Below are positions 17,901 through 24,983 of a DNA stretch of 38,764 nt, piece by piece. The translations under genes were made by a program, and so were the position numbers. Source of the DNA: an uncultured Bacilli bacterium (GTDB lineage Bacteria > Bacillota_I > Bacilli_A > RF39 > UBA660). Numbering within the stretch: the stretch's first letter is position 1; each line of letters begins with the position of its first letter. The DNA lies in NCBI GenBank assembly GCA_947632565.1, contig CANRPT010000009.1, positions 1 through 38,764 of the forward strand, read 5' to 3'. Under the pieces are notes generated by a model. That model ran no database searches. It had not been told where the DNA came from and worked only from the letters and a program-made list of their open reading frames with translations.

Positions 17901-17985
17901 GAAAGGGAATACTTAACAATGCAAAGTTGAGTACTCACCAATAGGTTCGCACTTAATCTTGTTAGATTGAGTGCATTTTCTTTTT
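17876..17985 (+). ncRNA. Antitoxin RNA 1 of a type I toxin-antitoxin locus
   Basis: An RNA of about 110 nt bounded by a consensus promoter and an intrinsic terminator (GCACTTAATC, loop TTGTTA, GATTGAGTGC, then a T-rich run, 17949-17985). No ORF with a ribosome binding site lies inside. Sequence 17943-17964 (AGGTTCGCACTTAATCTTGT onward) recurs in the same orientation at 18090-18109 (AGGTAAGCACTCAACTGTTA) in the convergently transcribed toxin leader, so the RNA can pair with that leader. TCACCA at 17934-17939 can pair with the toxin's Shine-Dalgarno region. This is the par/Fst plan; exact ends are inferred. Confidence 0.75.
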
Positions 17986-17996
17986 AAAATTCATTA

Positions 17997-18071
17997 TCAT
18001 TTAAATAATAGAATAATAAGTAGAAGGATGATAATGATTAAAGCAAAGATTAAAAAATCTTTCTTAGTCAT
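17997..18071 (-). CDS. Type I toxin peptide 1 (24 residues, hydrophobic)
   Basis: A 24-residue peptide beginning MTKKDFLIFA, with an Ile/Leu membrane segment through the rest and ending LLFK. The ribosome binding site GGAGGTGGTG six bases before the ATG is strong. Its gene is convergent with antitoxin RNA 1, whose terminator ends 11 bp away, and the leader contains a hairpin that hides the ribosome binding site. Toxin 2 (19166-19243) has the same MTK start and LLFK end. Short membrane peptides of this type (Fst, Ldr, TxpA families) depolarise or disorganise the membrane. No clear sequence match to Fst, which has a charged C-terminal tail. Toxicity is inferred. Confidence 0.78.
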   Translation of the reverse strand: MTKKDFLIFALIIIILLLIILLFK

Positions 18072-18077
18072 TTCACC

Positions 18078-18093
18078 ACCTCCTTTCGGAGGT
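18078..18093 (-). promoter_or_regulatory. Hairpin hiding the toxin 1 ribosome binding site
   Basis: On the toxin mRNA ACCUCC-GAAA-GGAGGU: a 6-bp stem with a GNRA loop whose 3' arm is the Shine-Dalgarno sequence itself. Confidence 0.8.
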
Positions 18094-18124
18094 AAGCACT
18101 CAACTGTTAAATATTCCTATAAAA

Positions 18125-18154
18125 ATTATATCAAACGTTTGTTTTTTTATACAA
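18125..18154 (-). promoter_or_regulatory. Promoter of toxin 1
   Basis: Minus-strand TTGTAT (18149-18154), 18-bp spacer, extended TGATATAAT (TATAAT at 18125-18130). Predicted mRNA start is near 18118, giving a leader of about 47 nt. The -10 context TTTGATATAAT is shared with toxin 2. Confidence 0.7.
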
Positions 18155-18263
18155 TAGAATTTGATTCTAATTTATGGCAATAAAACACACATATTGACCA
18201 CCAATATGCGTGTGCAAAAAGAAAAACTATTCTTTTTTCATATAACAATAATAAAATATAACA

Positions 18264-18890
18264 TTATTTAAAGAATAAATGTCTGTCTTTCAATAATACA
18301 TTGGATTTTATTTCTCCTATTTCTTCTTCAACTTTTATATCTTCAAGATATTTTAGAACTCTATCTTCACTTTCATTATATTCAAAACGTCCTGTATCTT
18401 TATTAAAATTCATAGGAGTTTCACATTCTATATGCCAATCCATCAAATAATAATTATAATATTTAATATGTGGTTGGGGACTTGTTGTAATTATTGCTCT
18501 TCTTGTAACAGTTTGTACTTTATCAAAACCTAGCAAATATACCAAGAAATCTGAATTCAATTTTTGGGGATTATGCTTATAATTTCCTAACCATAATTTA
18601 TATAATTCCAATTGTTCTTTTGTTAGTTTTGAGGACTTATAAACATCAATATCTTTTCTTTCTCCTTCAAAATTATAATATTTTTTAAACTCTTCAAAAT
18701 GAGAAGCATAATAAGATTGACCACTACCATATTTTACTTCTGATAGAAGTTGATAATTTTCACCAACACAAAAATCATGAGCAAATATTTCGTGTCTTCC
18801 ATAGGTAAATATAATTTCACCATTTTGATCTATAAATGCTCCTTGGTTCTTATATAATTTAGCTTCTTCGAAGGGAATTATTAAACTCAT
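18264..18890 (-). CDS. Hypothetical protein between the two toxin-antitoxin loci
   Basis: 208 residues; I do not recognise the family. Soluble, aromatic-rich (many Tyr and Phe), acidic near the C-terminus (KYLEDIKVEEEIGEI), with no signal peptide. A short basic hydrophobic stretch (VQTVTRRAIITTS) lies in the middle. The leader AGGTGGTGGTTTGTTATGA is nearly the same as that of toxin 2 (AGGTGGTGGTTCATTATGA), and TATAAT lies about 20 bp upstream. It sits alone between the two toxin-antitoxin loci and may be accessory cargo. It could be a substrate-binding or immunity-like protein, but nothing visible shows a function. Confidence 0.55.
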   Translation of the reverse strand: MSLIIPFEEAKLYKNQGAFIDQNGEIIFTYGRHEIFAHDFCVGENYQLLSEVKYGSGQSYYASHFEEFKKYYNFEGERKDIDVYKSSKLTKEQLELYKLWLGNYKHNPQKLNSDFLVYLLGFDKVQTVTRRAIITTSPQPHIKYYNYYLMDWHIECETPMNFNKDTGRFEYNESEDRVLKYLEDIKVEEEIGEIKSNVLLKDRHLFFK

Positions 18891-19019
18891 AACAAACCAC
18901 CACCTGTAGTGATATTATACTACAAAAGTTTGAAAAAGATATATATAATTAACTTTTGTATAATATTAGGATTAATTAATGACTTATTACTAACCATTCA
19001 TTTTTTTAAAAATGTTTCT

Positions 19020-19048
19020 TTGACAAAATCCGGATAATATGCTATGAT
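19020..19048 (+). promoter_or_regulatory. Promoter of antisense RNA 2
   Basis: Perfect -35 TTGACA, 17-bp spacer, extended TGC-TATGAT. Confidence 0.85.
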
Positions 19049-19079
19049 GAATATGTCAAGGAAACTTGCATAAAATAAA
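19043..19079 (+). repeat. 37-nt identical repeat, copy 2 (antisense RNA -10 and 5' end)
   Basis: Identical to 17864-17900; the sequences diverge right after it, so this segment is either under strong selection or recently duplicated. Confidence 0.95.
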
Positions 19080-19165
19080 AAGGATGCATTTGATTGTGCG
19101 AATCAGATGTTATCCCTTATTGGATGTCATCTGAAATCAACGATTGTTGAAATCAGATGTTTTTA
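19055..19165 (+). ncRNA. Antitoxin RNA 2 of a type I toxin-antitoxin locus
   Basis: About 110 nt from a consensus promoter to an intrinsic terminator (CATCTGAAATCAAC, loop GATT, GTTGAAATCAGATG, then TTTTT; 19128-19164), with a 2x2 internal loop in the stem. It has the same 5' hairpin as antitoxin RNA 1 and an internal hairpin (CATTTGATT, loop GTGCG, AATCAGATG). CATCTGA of its terminator arm recurs in the same orientation at 19291-19297 in the toxin 2 leader, allowing pairing. Ends are inferred. Confidence 0.72.
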
Positions 19166-19243
19166 TTATTTAAATAGTAAAGTGATTACTATGAAGAATA
19201 ATAGTAGGATTATAATAAATTGAGAAAGTTCTCTCTTTGTCAT
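19166..19243 (-). CDS. Type I toxin peptide 2 (25 residues, hydrophobic)
   Basis: A 25-residue peptide beginning MTKRELSQFI, then an Ile/Leu/Phe/Val membrane segment, ending LLFK. AAAGGTGGTGG lies about nine bases before the ATG. It is convergent with antitoxin RNA 2 and its stop codon abuts that RNA's terminator. It shares start, end and charge pattern with toxin 1, yet the middle differs, so the two are diverged paralogues. As for toxin 1, membrane action is inferred from family knowledge of short type I toxins. Confidence 0.75.
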   Translation of the reverse strand: MTKRELSQFIIILLLFFIVITLLFK

Positions 19244-19255
19244 AATGAACCACCA

Positions 19256-19285
19256 CCTTTCTCTTATCTTTTGATAATGGAAAGG
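19256..19285 (-). promoter_or_regulatory. Hairpin hiding the toxin 2 ribosome binding site
   Basis: Toxin mRNA arms CCUUUCCAUUAUC and GAUAAGAGAAAGG with an AAAA loop and one 2x2 internal loop. The 3' arm contains the AAAGG of the Shine-Dalgarno. Confidence 0.75.
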
Positions 19286-19321
19286 GAAAACATCTGATAT
19301 ATTTCAAATGTATCCGTGGAT

Positions 19322-19330
19322 ATTATATCA
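19322..19330 (-). promoter_or_regulatory. Extended -10 of toxin 2 promoter
   Basis: TTTGATATAAT on the minus strand, the same as for toxin 1. A -35 at usual spacing is not clear (TTGTGC at 20 bp). Predicted leader is about 70 nt. Confidence 0.6.
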
Positions 19331-19493
19331 AACATTTATTTTTTTTAGCACAAGATATTGATACGAAAATATAATGATTAAAAAATTGCATATTGATAAC
19401 CAATATGCTTTTTTATTTTAGTCTTGCTCCAATAATCTATTTGATTTTTTCAATTGAATAAAAATAAAACATGACATTTTTTCAAAATATCAT

Positions 19494-19522
19494 TTGACTA
19501 AAATCAAAATATATGATAAAGT
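19494..19522 (+). promoter_or_regulatory. Promoter of rpmB
   Basis: TTGACT, 17-bp spacer, TAAAGT, about 40 bp upstream of the start codon. Confidence 0.6.
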
Positions 19523-19562
19523 TATAAGCGCAAGTTCATTATGTATCAAAGGAGGAAATGAA

Positions 19563-19754
19563 ATGGCTGTTAAAGTAACTAATAAAAAACCTTTATTCGG
19601 AAATAAACGTTCTCATGCTCTGAATGCTACTCGTAAAAAACAAGGAGTAAATCTTCAAACCGTAAGATTAGAAGATGGAACTAGAATTAGAATGAGTGCT
19701 AGAGAGTTAAGAACTACCAGAAAAGATGCAAATATCGAAGAAGTAAGTGAGTAA
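19563..19754 (+). CDS. rpmB: 50S ribosomal protein bL28
   Basis: 63 residues, normal length. Family features are the NKKPLFGNKRSHALNATRK start, the central LQTVRLEDGTRIRMSARELRT and a basic composition. The frame is open 69 bp upstream, but AAAGGAGGAAATGAAATG fixes ATG 19563. The zinc-binding Cys pairs of some L28 proteins are absent, so this is the zinc-free form. It is convergent with rpe. In Bacillus rpmB also lies next to the rsgA-rpe cluster, so synteny supports the call. Confidence 0.97.
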   Translation: MAVKVTNKKPLFGNKRSHALNATRKKQGVNLQTVRLEDGTRIRMSARELRTTRKDANIEEVSE

Positions 19755-19768
19755 TCACTTCTTTTTTT
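19745..19768 (+). terminator. Terminator of rpmB
   Basis: AAGTGA-GTAA-TCACTT then CTTTTTTTT; the stem overlaps the stop codon. Confidence 0.8.
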
Positions 19769-20400
19769 TATCTTAATTGATTGATTCTTTCTTGGAAATC
19801 ATCACTACTGGTGATGTAAGAACCAGAAACAACCAAATCAATAGGAATTTGTTTTACTTCTTTTCCCGTATCTTCTTTGATTCCTCCATCTACTTCTATG
19901 ATTACTTGATCTTTACTATCCTTTAAATAAGCTTTTAAATTTTTTAATTTTTCTATCGTATGAGGAAGAAATTCTTGTCCTCCATAGCCAGGTACTACAC
20001 TCATCACTAATACTAAATCTATCATTCCTAAATATGGTTTTATTTTTTCTAAACTCGTATCCGGATTGATAGCAAGACCTGCTTTAATTCCATAACTATG
20101 AATTAACTCTATATATTTTTCAATATTTTTTTCTACTTCTACATGAAACGTAATATATTCACAGTTTAGAGAAGCAAACTTTTTAATATAGCGATTTAAT
20201 TGATTGGTCATTAAATGAACATCTAATCTTTTGGAAGAAAGTTTACTAATTTTTTTTAACTGATGAAAAGGGATTTTTCTTCCCTTTACAAACTTTCCAT
20301 CTACAAAATCTACATGGATATAATCGGCATCTGTTAAATTGATTTGCTTCACTGCTTCTAAAATTTTTTTACAAGATAAAAAAGAGACTGATATTTTCAT
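19768..20400 (-). CDS. rpe: Ribulose-phosphate 3-epimerase
   Basis: Interconverts D-ribulose 5-phosphate and D-xylulose 5-phosphate in the pentose phosphate pathway. 210-residue TIM barrel with HVDFVDGKFV (metal His and catalytic Asp), LDVHLMT, ITFHVE, VLVMSVVPGYGGQEF, IEVDGGI and VSGSYIT, the phosphate-binding end. Family sequences usually begin with an SPSIL-type strand; here it reads VSFLSCKK, slightly divergent. Last gene of the rlmN-prpC-prkC-rsgA-rpe operon, 8 bp after rsgA. AGGAAGG precedes the ATG. Confidence 0.95.
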   Translation of the reverse strand: MKISVSFLSCKKILEAVKQINLTDADYIHVDFVDGKFVKGRKIPFHQLKKISKLSSKRLDVHLMTNQLNRYIKKFASLNCEYITFHVEVEKNIEKYIELIHSYGIKAGLAINPDTSLEKIKPYLGMIDLVLVMSVVPGYGGQEFLPHTIEKLKNLKAYLKDSKDQVIIEVDGGIKEDTGKEVKQIPIDLVVSGSYITSSDDFQERINQLR

Positions 20401-20408
20401 TTTCCTTC

Positions 20409-21236
20409 CTACTTTCTTTCCATCAACTTTTGATAATTTTCGTATCTACTCTTTAAGATTTTCCCATTTTTTACTGCTTCCTTTACCTTACAATCCTTTT
20501 CTTTTAAATGCATACAATCTGGATAAGGACAAGAATACTTTGAAAACTCTATAAAACCATTTCGAATTTCCTCTTTTTCTAATTCTTCTAAATCAAGAGC
20601 AGAAAAACCTGGAGTATCTAATACTTTTCCCTGAAAAAGTTCCATCAATTCTACATGACGGGTAGTATGTTTTCCACGACCTAATGCTTTGGAAATCTCT
20701 CCTATTTCTAATTGAAGATGAGGATCCAGTTTATTTAATAAAGTACTTTTTCCACTACCAGTTTGACCTGTAAACACTGTAGTTTTTTCACGAAATAAAC
20801 GCTTGATTTTTCTTAGTTCTGTATTCCATAAAACCAAATAACCAATTTTTTGATAATACTTTTGAATCTGTTTCATTTCCTTTTTTTCTTTTTTGGTTAG
20901 TAAATCTTTTTTGGTAAAGCAAATAATTGGTTTTACTTGATGGTATTCCAAGACAATTAATAATTTATCTAATAAATTACTAGAAAATACTGGTTCTTTA
21001 CAGCTTGTTACCACAAATGCTTGATCAATATTACTAACAGGTGGTCTTACTAAACTATTTTTTCGAGGTAAAATTTCTAAAATATAATTATTCTTTTCAT
21101 CAAAAATAACTTGATCTCCTACCATAGGAGCAATTTTATCATTCCGAAATTTTCCTCGAGAATGACATTCATAAATTTGATTTTTACAACTTACAAAATA
21201 TAAATTACTTAGTATTTTAATTATCTGTCCTTGCAT
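20409..21236 (-). CDS. rsgA: Small ribosomal subunit biogenesis GTPase RsgA
   Basis: Circularly permuted GTPase that acts late in 30S subunit maturation. 275 residues: N-terminal OB fold (1-65), then permuted G motifs in the order TKKD (G4), GQTGSGKST (G1), the switch region GRGKHTTRHV and DTPG (G3), and a C-terminal zinc knuckle CPYPDCMHLKEKDC. All key residues are present. GGGGGG precedes the ATG. It is 19 bp after prkC and 8 bp before rpe. Confidence 0.97.
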   Translation of the reverse strand: MQGQIIKILSNLYFVSCKNQIYECHSRGKFRNDKIAPMVGDQVIFDEKNNYILEILPRKNSLVRPPVSNIDQAFVVTSCKEPVFSSNLLDKLLIVLEYHQVKPIICFTKKDLLTKKEKKEMKQIQKYYQKIGYLVLWNTELRKIKRLFREKTTVFTGQTGSGKSTLLNKLDPHLQLEIGEISKALGRGKHTTRHVELMELFQGKVLDTPGFSALDLEELEKEEIRNGFIEFSKYSCPYPDCMHLKEKDCKVKEAVKNGKILKSRYENYQKLMERK

Positions 21237-21255
21237 GTTATCCCCCCCACTTCAT

Positions 21256-23052
21256 TTATTCTTTGGTTTCTTCTTCTGGTGAAACACTAGGACTAGGAGA
21301 AGGACTTGGTGAAGTTATTATTTCTGGAACCTTGGCTACCACAATCTTAAATGTAGCTCCTGATACAATTGGTGTTTTAGGAGAACGTGATTGGCTAATT
21401 ATCGTTCCTTCTGGATACTGTAAAGTTTCTTCGTAATCTATTTTTAAATCCAATTTATACTTGGTACAAAAAGCATCTACATCTTCAATAGTCCATCCTC
21501 CTTCTACCATATCAGGATATCCTTCTACAATATTTGGAATGTATAAAGTAATCGTATCTCCTTTTGCTAGTATGGTACCAGGTTTTACACTTTGGTCAAT
21601 AATTTCTTGTTCATCATAATCTTCTGTTAAATCAACATCTTTTTTCTCAATTTCCACAACTAATCCATGTACCTCTTCTAAAAGAGTCTTAATCGCAATA
21701 TAATTGGAACCTGTATAATCTTCTATTTCGTAAATCTCTTCTCCTAAAGATTCATAAAGAGTAATTGTAGAACCTTTTTTGATTGTTCTACCTTCTTGTG
21801 GATCTGTTCGAATCACATGTCCTTTTTCTACTTCAGCATTTGCTTCTTTCATTGTTTCTAATCCTACTGCAAATCCAGCATTTTTTAATTTTTCTTCTGC
21901 TTCAATTACAGTTAAATTAGCTACATTGGGTACTGTAACATCTGGAACTTTCGTAAGATATGGATAAATAAAGAAGATAGATACTAATGCTACTGCTATC
22001 AGAGTAAAGATAGAAGCTAATACCCATATTACTTTATTGGTTTTACGAACTATTTTATCTTCTTCTAAATAGTTTTGAGCTTCCTCTATTTCTTGATTTT
22101 CTTCTTTTTCTTTTTTTTCTTCTTGTAATTTTTCATCTGTTTTTTTCTTAACAACAGACATCATTTTTGTGTTTTCATCTATTTCATGTTCTGGATATTT
22201 AAAAACATATTTTTCTTCATTTATACGATCGTCATTTAAAACCGTTAACAAATCTGCATGCATTTCTTTACTATCACTATAACGATTTTTGGGATTTTTA
22301 GCAGTTGCTTTCAAAACAACATTTTCCACACTTTGTGGAATTGTTGGATTTTTCTTACGAATACTTGGAATTTCATCTCTCATTTGTTTTAAAGCAATTT
22401 CTACTGCATTATCTCCTTTAAAAGGTAGACTTCCTGTTAATAATTCATAGAATAAAATTCCCATGGAATAAATATCACTACGAATGGTAGAGCCTTTTCC
22501 ACTAGCTTGTTCTGGTGGTAAATAATGAACAGAACCCATGACAGAATTTGTTTGGGTTAATTGGGTAGAGTTTAAAGCCATCGCTATTCCAAAGTCCGTA
22601 ATTTTAATCGTTCCATCCTCTTTAATCATAATGTTTTGAGGTTTTAAATCACGGTGAATGATATAACTATCATGGGCTTGACTTATTCCATCTGTAATTT
22701 GAAGCATAATATCGATTGCTTCACTTAAGGTAAGAGCTCCTCTTTTCTTAATTAGTTGCTTTAACGTTTTTCCCTCAATATATTCCATCACAATATAGTA
22801 AATGCCATGATCTTCTCCTACATCATACATTTCCACAATATTAGGATGAGATAAACTAGAAGCAGATAGTGCTTCTCGTTGGAATCTTCTGACAAACTTT
22901 TCATCATTGGATAAATCTCCTCTTAATACTTTAATTGCTACTCTTCTATCTAAAATGGTATCATAAGCTAAATATACATTTGCCATACCACCTTCACCAA
23001 TGCTTTTAATGATCTCATAACGATCATTAATCTTTTGCCCCTTTTCTATCAT
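21256..23052 (-). CDS. prkC: Serine/threonine protein kinase with PASTA repeats
   Basis: Membrane kinase that senses muropeptides or lipid II and controls growth and, in Bacillus, spore germination. 598 residues: kinase domain 1-275 with GEGGMANVY, Lys41 in VAIKVL, HRDLKPQN (133-140), DFG (153-155) and GSVHYLPPEQ; a charged juxtamembrane linker; a membrane helix (about 341-364); then three PASTA-like repeats starting at VPDVTVPNV, EEIYEIEDY and IVEGYPDM; and a Ser-Pro repeat tail before EEETKE. The tail may cross or decorate the wall. Start and prpC stop overlap as TAATG, so translation is coupled to its cognate phosphatase. Confidence 0.97.
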   Translation of the reverse strand: MIEKGQKINDRYEIIKSIGEGGMANVYLAYDTILDRRVAIKVLRGDLSNDEKFVRRFQREALSASSLSHPNIVEMYDVGEDHGIYYIVMEYIEGKTLKQLIKKRGALTLSEAIDIMLQITDGISQAHDSYIIHRDLKPQNIMIKEDGTIKITDFGIAMALNSTQLTQTNSVMGSVHYLPPEQASGKGSTIRSDIYSMGILFYELLTGSLPFKGDNAVEIALKQMRDEIPSIRKKNPTIPQSVENVVLKATAKNPKNRYSDSKEMHADLLTVLNDDRINEEKYVFKYPEHEIDENTKMMSVVKKKTDEKLQEEKKEKEENQEIEEAQNYLEEDKIVRKTNKVIWVLASIFTLIAVALVSIFFIYPYLTKVPDVTVPNVANLTVIEAEEKLKNAGFAVGLETMKEANAEVEKGHVIRTDPQEGRTIKKGSTITLYESLGEEIYEIEDYTGSNYIAIKTLLEEVHGLVVEIEKKDVDLTEDYDEQEIIDQSVKPGTILAKGDTITLYIPNIVEGYPDMVEGGWTIEDVDAFCTKYKLDLKIDYEETLQYPEGTIISQSRSPKTPIVSGATFKIVVAKVPEIITSPSPSPSPSVSPEEETKE

Positions 23053-23816
23053 TATTTTTCACCTTCTTCTTTTTTCTGTCTTGGAAATCTTTCTAAATAA
23101 GCGATACTAATATTGTCTGTTCCACCACGATTCATCGCTTTTTTCATTAGGCGAATCACTTTATCTTCTATTTCATAATCACTTAATAGTACTCGTTCAA
23201 TACTTTCGATATCTAACATATTGGTTAGTCCATCGCTACAAAGTAAAATATCGGTAACTTGATTATCACAGTCAAAAATATCCGCTTCAATTGGATTATT
23301 TGCTCCTAATGCTTTCATTAAAACATTTCTTTTTGGGTGGTCTTTTGCTTGTTCTTCTGTTAGTTCTCCAGCTGTTACTAATAGATTTACTAATGTATGG
23401 TCATAAGTTACTTTATGTAGGTGTTCATCTTTCATGGCAAATCCACTAGAATCTCCAATATTTCCAAATAATACATAATTTTTCGTAACAATAGCTAGTA
23501 CTAAAGTAGTTCCCATTCCTTTACTTTCCGGATTTTCATCGACATGTTGAAAAATTAAACGATTAATTTCTGTTACAGAATTACGAATCCATTCAATGGC
23601 ATCTTCTTTTTCTAAACTTTTAAAAGTATCTTGAAAATGTTTTCCTAAATAGCTAATAGCAATGCTAGAAGCAACTTCTCCTGCACGATGTCCCCCCATT
23701 CCATCTGCTACTGCTAATAAATAATCATCATCCATATTGCGAACAATAATGACACTATCTTCATTATGACTTCGCACTTTTCCAGGATCTGTCATATAAA
23801 ATGATTTCATCCTCAT
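23052..23816 (-). CDS. prpC: PP2C-family protein phosphatase
   Basis: Metal-dependent Ser/Thr phosphatase that reverses PrkC signalling. 254 residues with SHNEDS, AVADGMGGHRAGE (two metal aspartates nearby), GDSSGF, LLCSDGLTN and RGGTDNISI. The second Asp-Gly metal motifs are intact, so it should be active. The reading frame extends upstream into rlmN to 23849, but AAAGGAGG places the start at ATG 23816, one base after the rlmN stop. Its stop overlaps the prkC start. Confidence 0.96.
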   Translation of the reverse strand: MRMKSFYMTDPGKVRSHNEDSVIIVRNMDDDYLLAVADGMGGHRAGEVASSIAISYLGKHFQDTFKSLEKEDAIEWIRNSVTEINRLIFQHVDENPESKGMGTTLVLAIVTKNYVLFGNIGDSSGFAMKDEHLHKVTYDHTLVNLLVTAGELTEEQAKDHPKRNVLMKALGANNPIEADIFDCDNQVTDILLCSDGLTNMLDIESIERVLLSDYEIEDKVIRLMKKAMNRGGTDNISIAYLERFPRQKKEEGEK

Positions 23817-23817
23817 T

Positions 23818-24837
23818 TTAATCCTCCTTTTTACTTCTAAGCTGTCCACATGCAGCGCTAATATTACTTCCGTATTCTCTACGAATTGTTACATTTATCT
23901 TATTCTTTTTTAGTATATCATAAAACCTAGTAATATTGAATGATTTTGTTCGTTTGTAAGAAATATTATTGGTTTCATTATAAGGAATTAAATTAATATA
24001 ACAGTTCATTCCTTTTACTAATTGGGCAAGTTCCTTTGCACACTCTTCAGTATCATTTATTCTATCTAATAAAATATATTCAAATGTTACTCTTCGATTA
24101 GTTTTTTTGATATATTCTTGTAAGGTATTCATTAATACCTCAATTGGATAAGCATGATTAATAGGCATGATTTGATTTCTAATTTCGTTATTTGGAGCAT
24201 GTAAACTAATGGCAAGATTTACTTGATAAGGAAGATTCATAAATTCTTTGATTTTAGGAACAACTCCACAAGTAGATACCGTAATATGACGACTTCCTAA
24301 TTCTATTCCTTTTGGGTGATTAATGATTTCAATAAATTTCACTAAATGATCATAATTATCAAAAGGTTCTCCAATTCCCATTACTACAACATGACTAATT
24401 CTTTTCCCACACTCTTCTTCTACTAATAAAATCTGTTCTATCATTTCATGAACTTCTAAGTTACGAACTTTTTTTAATCTTCCACTTTCACAGAATTTAC
24501 ATCCCATATTGCACCCTACCTGTGTAGAGATACATAAGCTATTTCCATAAAGATGATTCATTAAAACAGCTTCTATTTTTTCGTTATCTTTTAAGAGAAA
24601 TAAATATTTTCTAACATCGGTATCTTTCTCTATTTTGGTAATTTTTATCGTACGTATTTCAAATTCTTCTTTTAAAGAAGTAATTACTTCTTTTTTTAGG
24701 TTTGTCATCTCCTCAAAAGAAGAAACTCTTTTACGATATAACCATTCAAATACTTGTTGCCCTTTATATTTTTTATTCCCTTTTTCTAAGAAATAATTTT
24801 CTAAATCTGTATAGGATAAATCATAAATATTCTGCAT
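23818..24837 (-). CDS. rlmN: Dual-specificity 23S rRNA/tRNA methyltransferase RlmN
   Basis: Radical SAM enzyme that methylates C2 of adenine 2503 in 23S rRNA and of A37 in some tRNAs. About 339 residues: an N-terminal accessory helical domain, the cluster motif CNMGCKFCESG, GMGEPFDNYDHL, ISLHAPNNEIR, LIPYNE, and the C-terminal catalytic cysteine in SNISAACGQLR. Both the CxxxCxxC and methyl-carrying cysteines are present. The frame opens at GTG 24849; ATG 24837 is preferred as it follows GGTGAGG and gives a normal N-terminus. First gene of the five-gene operon; extended -10 TGGTATAAT at 24863-24868. Confidence 0.96.
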   Translation of the reverse strand: MQNIYDLSYTDLENYFLEKGNKKYKGQQVFEWLYRKRVSSFEEMTNLKKEVITSLKEEFEIRTIKITKIEKDTDVRKYLFLLKDNEKIEAVLMNHLYGNSLCISTQVGCNMGCKFCESGRLKKVRNLEVHEMIEQILLVEEECGKRISHVVVMGIGEPFDNYDHLVKFIEIINHPKGIELGSRHITVSTCGVVPKIKEFMNLPYQVNLAISLHAPNNEIRNQIMPINHAYPIEVLMNTLQEYIKKTNRRVTFEYILLDRINDTEECAKELAQLVKGMNCYINLIPYNETNNISYKRTKSFNITRFYDILKKNKINVTIRREYGSNISAACGQLRSKKED

Positions 24838-24862
24838 AACCTCACCCACTTATACATAATAA

Positions 24863-24868
24863 ATTATA
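24863..24868 (-). promoter_or_regulatory. -10 of the rlmN-prpC-prkC-rsgA-rpe operon promoter
   Basis: Minus-strand TGGTATAAT, an extended -10, about 26 bp before rlmN; the -35 is weak. Confidence 0.55.
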
Positions 24869-24903
24869 CCATGAATAGTTTTATTTGACTGAAACATTCC
24901 AAA

Positions 24904-24938
24904 AATAATGTCAATTTTTGTCAAGAATTGACATTATT
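24904..24938. promoter_or_regulatory. 13-bp palindrome overlapping the promoter of the 24984 gene
   Basis: AATAATGTCAATT (24904-24916) and AATTGACATTATT (24926-24938) are perfect inverted repeats with a 9-nt gap. The right arm contains the -35 TTGACA (24928-24933) of the promoter whose -10 is TGG-TAGAAT (24952-24957, 18-bp spacer). It sits between divergent genes with no upstream transcript to terminate, so a repressor operator is a better reading than a terminator. Confidence 0.55.
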
Positions 24939-24983
24939 TTTCTTTTTATGGTAGAATAAGTAGCTATAGAAAGGAAAAATAGT

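Noticed and set aside
17971-18183. 70-residue plus-strand open frame over toxin 1
   Set aside because: It lies antisense to the toxin gene and leader, lacks a ribosome binding site, and starts inside the antitoxin terminator.
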